Shown piece after piece: positions 1-10,699 of a stretch of 64,000 nt of DNA. The notes beneath the pieces were generated by a model. The model did not search any database, was not told the origin of the DNA, and saw only the letters and a program-made list of their open reading frames with translations. This stretch comes from Cyprinodon diabolis (lineage: Eukaryota > Chordata > Actinopteri > Cyprinodontiformes > Cyprinodontidae). Every line of letters starts with the position of its first letter. The stretch's first letter is position 1. The stretch covers positions 10,200,501 through 10,264,500 of the forward strand of contig CM060076.1 of the NCBI GenBank assembly GCA_030533445.1. The letters run 5' to 3'. Both the position numbers and the translations under genes were made by a program.

Positions 1-449
1 TCACTATCCTTCAATTCTGGTCCCTGCTCTTGAACAGTATCAAGTGTATGTTTCAGAACTATTGCAGAATCTTTGCTTTTTGGCTGTAGGTCCACAATCT
101 TCTCAGAATCCACACCAGAGTGAGAAATTGGGACACAATCTTCCTCAAAGCACAATTTTTGAGTGGCCTCTTTAATGCCATCATGCCTATTATTTACGTT
201 TGAGAAACCATTACACTCTGCCTCTGTGCTGTTTGCAGAAACATCTTGACATTTTGGGGAAATAGATCCATTTCTTGCAAACATATCCACTGATAGATCT
301 TCATTCTCGCATGTGTTAACTTTGTGTTGAGCTGCGGTGTTAATCTGGTCAGGATTTTTATTATCTAAGCCATTATGGATGTATTCATCCTGTGTTTTCT
401 GTTCTTCCAACTGCATGATCATCTTCTCTGTTGTCTCTGTCAGTTTCTT
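1..449 (-). CDS. fmn1: fmn1 third coding exon, cut by the window edge
   Basis: The frame is open from 449 to the left edge (149 codons). An acceptor-like TGTGTCTTTTATAG lies just upstream, at 463-450. The preceding exon ends in phase 0 and this one begins in phase 0, giving HQLT joined to KKLTETTEKMIMQLEEQ. It starts with a coiled-coil-like helix, then becomes Asn/Asp/Ser-rich and disordered, with no recognised domain. An out-of-phase open stretch at 450-666 complicates the choice of start; see the findings. Confidence 0.7.
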
Positions 450-3400
450 CTATAAAAGACACATTAACATCTTCAGAAGGCGTTGCAAAATAGGACAATG
501 AACCAATACAAAGGTTAAATGCATCCACTGGGTTAATTTCCCTGTTAAGATTTAGATCATCAGCTTGCTCCTTTCTCCGTATGTCTTCACTTTGTTCCTT
601 CATTAGGATGCTTAAAGATCTTAGCTCTTCCATTTGCATCAGACTTTTCAGTATTTGAAATTGCACTTTCAGAGGGTTTTATCAGTCATTGGTGGCATGC
701 ATTAAATTTACTCAAAGTTTGATGATCTATCTATGATCTATGTAAAGAAATGCCTCCCGTAGTCTTATCCAACCTGTGGGTCGTCCTGTTTGGTGAAAAC
801 AAAGCAATAGGTCCGTACAGAGTTCCACAAGTTCTTTCTTTTCCTCATGCACCAAGCCTAAAAGAGGAAGCAGCTCTCAGTGGTTCAGACGAGCCAGCAG
901 TGGGAAAACCCACAGAAGAAATGGAACTTTTCCCAACTCCTTTTCCATTGCGCTGCTGGCTAGAGTGACTCAGCTTAGCCACATGCAGTTAAAATCCAAA
1001 CCAAGTCCCCGCTTCAGCCTCTGATTCCTGGTTTGACCTTTTCGTGTGGCTTTTCTCTACCTGTTGTGATAGTTTAACTACTGTACTTCGACATCATCCT
1101 GCAGACTGGAGCACAGACACATGAGACAGATGGTGTCTCCGGCTAAGGACGTCTCTTTTAACACCATAACTTCCTTAAAGAAGTCACGCAGAGCAGATGG
1201 AGAAGCACCACACCCACAGCAGAAGGAGAGTAAACAAGACTAGCATGGATCACTTGCTAAACATTTGGTCTGTAATTCCACTGCCAACAGTGTCTTTACT
1301 GCAGCTGGCTGATCAGAGCAGGCATGAGTCCACCTCCACAGGACAATTGGTTGACTTCCTGGGTGTGTAATGATCCACCTTATAAGTTTGCAACAAAGCA
1401 AACTATTTTTGATGCAGATATTTCATTTAAAATTAATTTCAGTAGATCAGTTTTTGTTTATCACATTTTAAAATAGCTCTAAAAAACTATACTAATTAGA
1501 TTACTTGTTTAAGGTAAGAAAAGAGCACAGATTATTTTAAGTGGAGCTGCAAATAATTAACTCAAAACTAACTCTAAAAAACTTGAGTACATAGACCAAA
1601 CAAAACAAGCTACAGTGTAAATACATTATACAAACATAATCATTTACTGAAAAAAATATTTATTACACTCTTACAGTACTGCACCCAGTGTGATTCAAGA
1701 TAACATAAAAGAAAATTATATATGTTAGATTTTTATAAAAAAATCAAAACCATTATATTAAAAATGTAACACATATTAATTTTAAAATATGCATGAAAAA
1801 AAAGGTTTATATAATCATGAATATAACTGGAGATTTAAAAAAAATCCACAAAATTTGCAAGAACAACAGGGGGAATAATCCTACAGGAAAACATTTGTAA
1901 TCTTACTAAAAATAAAATGACATGTTTTCCTTTATGGTATCAAAGCTCTGTATGGGCAGTGAAAGGATGCACAACTTCCTCAGAGTACAGATATCTAGCA
2001 TTCAAATAATGTCTTTCCAGCTGAAAAAAAATGGTAGCAAACTGTTTTGATATTGTAAATTCAGGATATCATTGTCAGAATATAAACATCTATTTAGTTA
2101 TCTAACTTTTGTTTGAGTTTTTTTTTTCCACCACATTCAGGTTCCACCCTTGTTTGCCTTCTTGTTATTACAGCCAGCAGGTTAGTGCCAGACTGCATAA
2201 ATGATAACAGTTAGTAGATTTCATTACAATATTTACATTACTCTGCATCTACATGTTGCTGTGAGGCTTTAATGAGCTGCACTTTAGATTACCAACAGCA
2301 CTTAGGTGGGGATTTATATTCTTTTAGGGATCTAAACTTTGAGCTTTACTGTATGACAATTTATACATTCATTTATTTATTTTTTCAATGCTGTCTTTTT
2401 TTTCAGGAAAGGAAAAACAGTATCAATACTGCATCCAGATTACCTTGTATAGTATTCTGCATAAGAAAAAATTATCAATTTAGTGTTTAATTAGAATTTC
2501 TGCAATACTTTATATTATGATGAAAAGATGCAGGTTTATATTAGATGTATATCTTAGTATACAGTCCTTCCAAGGAAATCATCAGATTAAGTTAACCAAA
2601 CAGGTAAAAAAAAATCAATGGAGAAAACTTTGAAAGACTGAAAACAGAGTGCTGTGTAGACTAATTTCCACCGAGGTGTTGTTTTAAAGTAATTGTTGTG
2701 CATAAAATGAAGCATTTTTAACAGAGATTCTGTAATTTTCTATATGATCTGCTTTCTAAATTGGTGCAGAAACCTATAAATGTTAATTATGACCAGCTGG
2801 TTAGAGCATTTTGATCTTGCACCTGGTGTGCTCTGGTAACTGAAACTATACATCATAAAAATATTTGTATGGGAGGCGAAAGAATGCACAATTTCCTTTT
2901 TGTTACGTACGTTCTTGTGCAAAGATAACTTTCTGAGGCAGAGACTTTTTTCAAAATAAAAAATGTAGCTATGGATGCCCTGGTGGCATGAGGGTAAAAT
3001 ACAAAGCCCATTCTCAGAGGCCTTACTCCTTGGCTCCGCTGTCCTGCGTTTAAATCCTTTTGCTATATGCAGGTCACAGTTTTTGTTGGTGTCTAAACCC
3101 CAAACTGCAAACATTGAAGACGTACATCTCTACCAAGCATCTGTTAGGATGCAGTTTTTCCACATTAGTGTTATTTTTCTGGAAGCCGGAAAGTTGTGTG
3201 TGTGATTTCATCTCATCCTTTGCTACATGTGCCAAGCTGTGAAATAGTGTATTTGAACATAGGTGAGGTAAGGGTTTTAGATGCCATTGGGACTAGAAAG
3301 GTACTTTATATATTTAATCAATATACCAGCGTATTCTCAAAGATCTGGACTATTTGTGTGGAATAACTGCTGCCTGCTGCAAAGCTAGTGGGGATTTTGA

Positions 3401-6400
3401 AGAATGACATGAAATAGGAAAAACAGTAATGCTGCTAGTTTCCCAAAAAAATGTAAACAAAAACTAATGACCTGACTGCATTCATAATGTAACATGTTTT
3501 GATTCCAAAATAATCATTCTGAATTTAAAAAGTATTACTTTACAGGCGTATGGTAGTAAAAAAAAATCCCTGAAATTCATTCCCTCTAAAGAACATCCAT
3601 TCCTATTGTGCAACAGGACTGTGGCACACTGAGGAATCTCTGCTCAGTTATTGGGGACAGAGGGAAAGCAGGGAAGTTACGATTAAGCACACAGTCAGCA
3701 ACCCATGATCACAACTAAAGACACACAGTAAATGCCTTCATCTCTTGGGTGAAAATACCACAATGTTAGAGAATATAAAGACATTTCAAGTGTTTTCTTC
3801 TCTACTATGAGAAAACAAGATCCATTAGTTCAGCAAGATGACTATTTGACATATTCAGCTCCTGTTTTAATGTGCATTAATCTTTTCAGGATAGAAACCA
3901 CCAGCCAGGATACATTTTACTTCCTCTGTGTGTCTGCTGTGTCTGATGGTGTCTCTATATACATATTTTGCACGCTCTGCTTGGTAAATGTTAAGCAAAA
4001 ATTCAAGCATACCAGAAAAGCTGAGATATCTTTATTCAAAAATAGGTGTAGAATGAACAATTTTAAATAAAATCTATTTTGTTGAGTTTAATTAAGAAAT
4101 TATACCAAGATAAATACAGTTAAGATTTTTACATTCAGTCATTTGCAATCCACTGTTTTTAGAATATGTTCCCAAATCAGATTGGTTGCACCAATGATGT
4201 TTTCTAACCAAAGTGGGTTGTCTTATTTCTGTTATGTGCTTGATTTTGCACACATTTTCTTTAGGTCAATAGATTTCCCTTCACTCTTTTCATTGAATAC
4301 ATGTACTTCAGGTTTTACAATTTCCACATGAAATGTTTTATTCCTCAAAAACATTACAAATGTCCCCATCCCTGCCTCAACATGGAAACTGTAAGAACTG
4401 CAGACCTAAACAAATATTCTTTTTTAAGAGGAGCTCTGATTTCCATAGGTAAAAAAACAAGCAGGGTTTTATTTCACTTACCGTTAGCTGGTGGAGAGGT
4501 TCGGATAAGGGAAATTCAGTGACCTCATCATCAGGAGCAGTGATATGCAGGAAATCAACGTGTTTCGGTCTTGATGGATGAAAAAGAGACCTACAACGAG
4601 ACAAAGACTCCTCCACCTCCTGCTGCCAGATCTCCTCCTGCCTCTGCAGAGCTTCATCTGGAGAGAACAAGATGCAAACCAGCACTAAGATAGATACCTT
4701 GGTGAATAAACATGTGTTATTCCCAAGCTTAAAGACTTTTCATGCAGTTTTTCAGGAAAAATTAAATATAGCAGAAAACCATTTTATTTTGGTAGCAGTT
4801 CTTTGATCGTCAGACACCAAGACAGACAGTCTTGCAAGCTTTTATGTGCTGAGTTTAGGTACATGTCTTTACCAAAGTTCAAAAACAACAAACTTCAGCA
4901 AATATAAAACACCTTGCGTTATTTTAAGCTGTGATACTGTGTGAGCAAAAGAGGAACTATAGTTGGAAATTAAACTTAATTTAAAACTTGGTAGTTTCAA
5001 TTGGAGTTGCCAAATATAAGATAAAACTATATAATGAGAGCAAGAAAACCAGCTCCCCAGAAGTTCATTGATGATTTTCACCATGGATGTCCTATCTAAT
5101 ATAAACATGCCTGCACCTTTAAGATATCCATGAAAGTGTCTGAACCAATCATTCCTCCCAAACCAAAATTTCCTCTCTTTACAAATGTCTAACTGTCTTT
5201 CATAAAGCATTTTTAAAAGTACAGCCAACATTTTTAAGTTTGTCTAATCCAGGATAGATTCAGTCTACATGACGGAACACAAAACAGCAAGGGGTAATTA
5301 CTGTCAGACTGCCAAACATCCTCCAACCTTTCAATGACCGCGAGGAGACTGCAGAACCAGACCGGAGCAGATAACCAGGCTGCCATCAGAGCATTACAAA
5401 CACTGTTTTTAATCAATGTGTAAATCTGACAGTCAGGACTCAGCATGGTGCCCCACTTCCCTCTGATGTTCACTGGAGTGATCCACCATTAAAAGTCAGT
5501 CATGTTGTTTCACCCACACTTTTGATCCTGTAACCCTGGGAAAACTTTTCAAAGGAATTCTCCCAAAGTGCCTCTTTAGTGTACTATGTTCAGAATGACT
5601 AAAGAGCATCAGATTTTTCCAGCTGAAACTGAAAAGGCGGTACAATATGACCTTAAAAAAATAGATATTTTATCCAGTTTGATGTAGGACATGATTAATT
5701 AGCTACTTAATGCATTTATATCCATGTTTCCTTTACAATATTGGGATTTCTTCCCTCAACTTAAAGCCACAACCAAATTAAATTTGAGCATCAAGTACAT
5801 GCTTTTCAGTATTTTTATAATTATTCATCAAAAACAAACAAAACTGCACTTGTACCTTTCATTCAGTTATAAGCTTTAGTTTTATTGAGTTTAAACCTGC
5901 CAACAACTAAAATGATATATATTGAACCTAACTTGAATAAAGGTTTCCAGGCATTTGCTTGTTTCCATCCCTAAACAAATTGGCTCCACAGTGCAGCAGT
6001 GGCTAGAGCAGCGGCCCGCTTTCTACATGGAGTTTCTATGTTCTCCCTGCGCATGCGTGGGTTCACTCCGGGTACTCCGGCTTCCTTCCACAGTTCAAAA
6101 ACTTTACTGTTCATTGGTTTCTCTAAATTTTCCATAGGAGTAAGGGTGTAGGCGAATGGTTGTTTATCCTGTTTGTCGATAAGACATATTGGACAGAAAA
6201 TGGATGGACGGCATCCTTAAACATAGTTTGCAGAGAGTTCAGAAAGGATAATTAAATATCTAATTTAACTCGGGTATCAATTAGGTCAAAAAGCCAGACA
6301 GTTCAGTCTTGAGACAGATTGGCAGCAACACAGAGGGATCTGTCAGACTAAAGCGTTTGTGGCATGATGAACGATGGTGACGTATCTGTGAGTCCTACTC

Positions 6401-8466
6401 ATAGTTAACATTTAATTTAAACAAAGCCAACACTGATTACCTGCAAAAGCAGATAACAGAAAAACACAGTAATGGCAGTGTCATGCTCTGGAGTGTTTTT
6501 CTTTGTAAAGATGGATGAAATCAGGAAGAGATTCAAATAGAAATCCTATAATCTGCCGGGTCATCTGATGAAATCTGTGGTCAAGTAACGTCTGTTCTCA
6601 TTGTGAGACAAATTTATATAAACTTTCTCAGGTAGAGTGAAGTAAAGGGAAGGTCTTAATATATGGTTTTCTGATACAGTGAAAGGGGTTACGCAAAGAC
6701 AACCCCCCCCAAAGAATGAAGAAAAAATAAATATATTATCTCACATTTGAATCACAAAATAGATGAGCAATGTAATTAAGAAATGTATAGTTGGTCAAGT
6801 TTAAAATAAAGAAGAGTTATATTTAGCTATGTTTGGGATATCAAAGCTCTTGTTTATTGAAGCAAATGTGACATTTTAACTTTGATTGTCTGAACTTGTG
6901 TTCATAGAGAATTACACCTTAAACAAATCTCTTTTAAGCAAATTTCCTTAAACTTGTTAAATTTCATGCTTCTCCTTTAACAGATAAAGTATGGGAAGTA
7001 CAGAAGTTTTTTTTTTTTTTACCAGAAGACAGCAGATAATCTTCCTTCAGCTGTAGAGTTGACCGCATTAACTTCTCCTCTTCGGGCCCCAAATCCTTTT
7101 TAGCCCCCCAAGGGTTTGTGGTGACCTTTTTACAGCCTTGAGCCTCCAAGATGTCCCAAAGCTCTTTTTCTGAATCGGTCATTTCCTTTTTCCTCTTGGA
7201 TACGTCTGCATTTTGCCGGTCTGTCATATTGGTCAAGCTTGACGTGAGAGGAGAAGACAGGATGGGGGATAGACTTTCCAAGCTGCTAGATGTCGAAAAG
7301 GTGGGGGACGGCGCAAGGGACCTATCCTCTCTACCTGACACACTGTAGGAATGGATATGCGATGTAAGGGGACAGTTGAAGTCATGGAAATTAGACGTTT
7401 TCATCTTGGTCTGATCTTTATCCTTTGATTTTCTTGCCTTTGTCCAGGTCATGTTCAGACTCTGAGCAGCATCATGAGCACAGAGCTTCCCGGCTTCTTC
7501 TGCTGATGCCCTATTTTGATCTTCTAACCAGCATGTAACTTGCTGTAAAACTTCTGAAGAAGCAAACATGAAGCTGTCATCCTCCTCATGACTATCTCTG
7601 ATCCAGTCTGAGCTGGTAAGACTGACCTGGCGTAAGATCTCCTCCACCTCCTTGATCTTTCCTATCACTCTCTGTGCTGCAGCATCTTGACATGGCTTGG
7701 TGTCAGCCTCTTTAGTTTTCTCTTTCTCATGTTTCCAGCCTGCAATCTTACTGTTCTGTGTTTCGGTGTTCAGATTTAACACGGAGTACATCCCATTGTC
7801 GTACTCAGAAAGGTCAGTGTCAGACTCAGCCAGACAACTATTTGCATTGGAAGTTAAAATCTTCCTTGACGAGGAGAAATGGCTTTTTATGCTGAGGGTT
7901 CTTTGTAGACTTTCAGGAGAATCTCCGGGTAGCTTCGCCTTCCAAACTGGCTTTAACAGCTCAGATGAAGCCCTTGCTTCCTCCCTTTCTCTACCTGTTC
8001 CTCTTTGACTTGTTTTATCTGTTGCTTGAAGGTCCACTATTTGGCACTTTCTCCGTCGCCCTGAGCCTGGTGTCCCCCCTAGATTCTTTCGAGGAATATG
8101 GACTCCTGGTGATATTTGTAAGGCATCCCAGCCCTCCATATAATATTTTGGTTTCAGTTTTGTTGCCTGTTGGTTTCCCATCTCTATAAATGTCTGACAC
8201 TCTGAGGAAGACTTTAACCAGCAGTTCTCAGAGGACTCATCCAAAGCTTGAAGGGTATCTCTAAGGTCTGTGAGGCAGAATTTGTCTGCTTGCTCATGCT
8301 TCGTTGCTTCAGCTGGACCCTCCTCTTCATGCTGAGAGGTTGGAGTTTGTTGGGTGTATGAATAAGCATCAGAGGGGGTAGATGGGCCCCAGGAGACAGA
8401 CGAACTTTGACAGATTTTCTCTTTAAGAAGTTTATAAAGGCTTAAAGAAGAATATGTACTCTCCAT
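1..8466 (-). CDS. fmn1: fmn1 (formin 1), 5' part; split gene running off the left edge
   Basis: Three coding exons are seen on the minus strand: 8466-7023, 4657-4482 and 449-1, giving about 689 residues. Formins nucleate and elongate unbranched actin filaments through FH1 and FH2 domains; neither domain is in this window, so only the divergent N-terminal regulatory part is seen. Support for the name is threefold. The first residues (MESTYSSLSLYKLLKE) follow the spacing of mammalian FMN1 (ME-T----L-L-K---E). The motif MGNQ..KLK at about residues 96-104 recalls the MGNQ--KL motif of FMN1 and FMN2. And in tetrapods FMN1 lies head-to-head with RYR3, as here. The remaining sequence is low-complexity, Ser/Lys/Glu-rich and poorly conserved, so the call rests mostly on synteny plus short motifs. 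A gene of another family at this position cannot be excluded. Confidence 0.68.
450..4481 (-). other. fmn1: fmn1 intron (between the second and third coding exons)
   Basis: An AT-rich intron on the minus strand. I find no coding exon that can be supported. It holds a tRNA-derived SINE (about 2974-3240) and a less AT-rich stretch at about 740-1380 that differs from its surroundings. The rest has A/T runs and no feature I can name. Confidence 0.55.
2974..3240 (+). repeat. tRNA-derived SINE, degenerate
   Basis: The head reads like a tRNA-related SINE (GGCATGAGGGT, then AGAGGCCTTACTCCT, then a decayed B-box region CGTTTAAATCC). It is followed by the TTTGCTATATGCAGGTC body that I recognise from a common teleost SINE family. 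It is diverged and no target duplication was found. Confidence 0.5.
4482..4657 (-). CDS. fmn1: fmn1 second coding exon
   Basis: The acceptor TTGTTCTCTCCAG ends at 4658 and the donor G|GTAAGT starts at 4481. The 176-nt exon takes phase 1 from the previous exon, forming a GAT codon, and ends in phase 0. It encodes DEALQRQEEIWQQEVEES followed by a basic/aromatic stretch with RPKHVDFLHITAPDDE. The start looks like an amphipathic or coiled-coil helix. Splice sites on both sides and matching phase make this exon secure even though I do not recognise a named domain in it. Confidence 0.85.
5985..6208 (+). repeat. Teleost SINE copy with ATGGATGG tail
   Basis: A recognisable body: CAGTGCAGCAGTGGCTAGAG, then CTACATGGAGTTTC, TTCTCCCTGCGCATGCGTGG, ACTCCGGGTACTCCGGC, and the terminal GAAAATGGATGGACGG. 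Copies with the same body are at 9034-9293 and 25965-26058. It is internally shortened and non-coding. Confidence 0.7.
6300..6720 (+). pseudogene. Decayed Tc1-like transposase remnant
   Basis: The stretch around 6470-6540 (AATGGCAGTGTCATGCTCTG, GAGTGTTTTTC, AAGATGGATG) matches the order of the transposase segment that normally encodes S-I-M-x-W-G-C-F and the following K-M-D motif in fish Tc1 elements. Frames are broken throughout, so nothing functional is encoded. Confidence 0.45.
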
Positions 8467-8496
8467 GGTGTTTTATGCAGGTGATGATGGTTAGAC
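7023..8496 (-). CDS. fmn1: fmn1 first coding exon (large N-terminal exon)
   Basis: An acceptor with a run of ten T followed by ACAG puts the exon start at 8496. The initiator ATG is at 8466-8464, leaving a 30-nt 5' UTR piece. The frame is open for 481 codons and then meets a donor, G|GTAAAA, at 7022-7021, leaving phase 1. Reading through the donor would only add 19 Lys-rich residues to a stop at 6964. The encoded segment is hydrophilic and looks disordered, with no membrane segment. Visible motifs are MGNQ..KLK near residue 96, an acidic LAESDTDLSEYDNGMY stretch (compare SDTD in FMN2) and a Glu-rich helix-like KIKEVEEILRQ. The length, the absence of stops and the splice borders make this a real exon; open frames on the other strand here are shadows. 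Confidence 0.85.
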
Positions 8497-8699
8497 CTGT
8501 AAAAAAAAAATAAAACTTAATGCACTTTATGTCATTAGTCATTGTCTATGAATTACATTTCCTTGGGTTGGTAGAATTAGTTAATCTCCATGTAGCCTAC
8601 CGACCAGCTTTTTTATAATTAATAAAGGTTTTAATTAAACAGAGGTCAGAGCTATTAGAACATTCTCATAACCATAATGTAGGTCTACCTTTTCTAGTC

Positions 8700-8970
8700 A
8701 AAAAACAGTTTTGGAGCATGCTTGGGATCACTGTCCTGTTAGAACACCCAACTTTCAAACTTCATCTTAAAGTGTCAAAATGTGTGTTTGGGAGAAAGCT
8801 GGAGGATATAGATGTTGTTTGCCATTGTCATTAACTCACATACTTTGCACAATGCATCTTTACCTCTTACAATAAAGTAGCCTCACAGCATGATGGTTCC
8901 ATCACCTTTTTTAGTCGGTAAGTCTCCTCTGTATTCTTTATCACAACAGTCAAATTGCTAGGTCTTTCTG
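8700..8970 (-). repeat. Decayed Tc1-like element fragment
   Basis: It contains the ordered landmarks GGGATCACTGTCCTGTTAGA, CACAGCATGATGGTTCCATC and GGTAAGTCTCCT, known from the antisense strand of a common fish Tc1-like element. Strongly diverged, no ends recognised. Confidence 0.4.
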
Positions 8971-9033
8971 GATGTTGCTTAGTGAGAGAAGTAGTTGTTT
9001 TACTAATTGAAAGTTGTTATAATTCATATTGGA

Positions 9034-9293
9034 GCAGTTTCTGGCGTTGTTGCCTTGCAGCAAGAAGGTCCCGAGGGTCTTTTTGCATAGACTTTGCGTG
9101 TCCTCCCTGTGCATGCATGGGTTCTCTGTAGAAACTCTGAGGTCGATTGGTGACTCTAAATTTTGCTTGTGTTTGCATGTTTATGTGTCTTTGTGCAACC
9201 CTGCCAGGACGAGCTGCTGTCCAGAGTGTACCCCACCTTTGAAAAGCAGATTGTCACCCTGACAGAGAAGTGGTAGAAGATGAATGGATAGAT
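9034..9293 (+). repeat. Teleost SINE copy
   Basis: Same family as at 5985 and 25965. It has TTGCCTTGCAGCAAGAAGGTC at the head, CCTCCCTGTGCATGCATGGG in the middle, CCCTGCCAGGACGAGCTGC further on, and a GATGAATGGATAGATAGG tail. It lacks an intact B box. Confidence 0.7.
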
Positions 9294-10510
9294 AGGTTCC
9301 TGTAATGTGTGGATGAGCCCCTGCTCAAGGCATTCAGCCCTAAGCCTACTACTCTGTACTGTATAGAAATGTGGGTTAGTGATGTTCTGATCTGATATTA
9401 ATATCAGATATCTGTCTGATATTTGCCAAAAACTAACATTGGATTTTATCGGCCGGCATCTAGAAACACTCTACTTCTGTTAAAAGTTTCTGTAACTCAT
9501 CAGTCAATTTTACAAGGGATAATGGTTTTTATACGTTTTATTGTTGACTTTTGTTCCTTGTTTTAGTAAGATTAATTGATCAAGCCTTTTCTAACATTCT
9601 ACTGTATAAAATAAGGAAAATAAGAAACAAAAAACCTTTTTTCTTAAAGCCGCAATATCGGCATCCTTTCGGAAATGAAAAGTTGTAAGGACACCATTAA
9701 TGTGTGTTTTTATGAGTGTGACTGGTTCAGGGTGGCTGTAATGTGAAGAAGTGTAAGTATGACTAGAAAAGTCTCTTTAAAATCTTTCTATTTGTGTTTC
9801 CCGACCTTAAACTTTTTTCAGGGATTATTTGTCTGTTTGAGCAATTGCAAAGTCCAATAGAGCTCAAAGGTGTCTGTTTTTTTAAGGATGCTAGTTTTTT
9901 CAAAACTCTCTGATTTAAAGGAGAAGTAACTTTTCTTTTTCTTAGCACACTGACACTGATGTGCACCAGCCATTTCCCCTTTCATGGCAGATCTTGATAC
10001 TGATGCCATCTGTTTTCAAATAACCACAACTATTTATTTTAATCAGAGAGAATCCGTCAAATAGGTCAAACTTAACAGAACTATGATTGAAACTGGTTTT
10101 GAGATGAATAAAACAAGCTTACATAAAAATTACGTATTGGAAATATATGGATGTAGGGCTAGAATCAGCCTGTGTTTGGGAGTAAAATTTGCAAATAGAA
10201 ATTTAACCAAATATTATGTGGTTGTCTATTATATTAAATAAAATCATCATGGTGCAAGTAGTTCTTGTTTTTTAACCATGTGAGTTGTTTGCTATTTTAT
10301 AATTCAATCCAGAAATTATAATGGGTCAACTAAAATATAGGAAGCAAACAATGAATAAGACGTTCAACTTATGGGAAAAAACATAAGCACCACATTACAA
10401 GAGCAAGTTATTAGGCAGATATTCTGAATAATCAGTTTAACAAAAAAGGTTCTTTTTGAAAGTAACGTACAAGAAAAAAAAAAACAGGTTTAACATATAG
10501 ATTCACTTAC

Positions 10511-10600
10511 CTTTTGGAAATCAGTATCCTAACTCGCAGAGGCAGCTTATTATTTTGCTGTAGACCGGCTGTGATGCTCAAGTGAGCAGAGGGATGTGTC
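10511..10600 (-). other. fmn1: Proposed non-coding first exon of fmn1 (5' UTR)
   Basis: On the minus strand this ends in a near-perfect donor, AAAAG|GTAAGTGAAT, with no coding frame of note. It lies about 2 kb upstream of the acceptor that begins the first coding exon. The upstream limit is a guess from the position of the CCAAT motifs. Transcript evidence would decide. Confidence 0.45.
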
Positions 10601-10690
10601 TACCTCCTGCAGGGATACTTCCAGCTTCTAGCCAATCATCAACTCAGGATGTAAATGTATACATCTCCCATTGGTTTATCCTCCAAAGTT
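10601..10690 (-). promoter_or_regulatory. Possible fmn1 promoter with two CCAAT-type motifs
   Basis: Two CCAAT motifs lie just upstream of the proposed first exon: an inverted ATTGG at 10632-10636 and a direct CCAAT at 10670-10674 (minus-strand sense). There is no clear TATA box in the expected place. The assignment depends on the exon proposed at 10511. Confidence 0.35.
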
Positions 10691-10699
10691 AGCAGGTAC

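Larger units (their letters stand above)
4658..7022 (-). other. fmn1: fmn1 intron (between the first and second coding exons)
   Basis: A 2.4-kb intron with borders at the G|GTAAAA donor (7022) and the CTCTCCAG acceptor (4658). It contains a SINE copy at about 5985-6205 and a decayed Tc1-like stretch at about 6300-6720. The segment 5230-5560 is less AT-rich, but I could not assign it to a gene or repeat. Confidence 0.7.
8497..10510 (-). other. fmn1: fmn1 5' UTR intron (proposed)
   Basis: Inferred intron between a strong minus-strand donor, AAAAG|GTAAGT at 10511/10510, and the T10-ACAG acceptor at 8497. It contains a Tc1-like remnant (about 8700-8970) and a SINE (9034-9293). The remainder is AT-rich and otherwise featureless. 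Confidence 0.5.

Noticed and set aside
7151..8189. Plus-strand open frames across the large fmn1 exon
   Set aside because: They are antisense shadows of the 481-codon minus-strand exon, which has splice borders and a plausible protein; the plus frames have neither.
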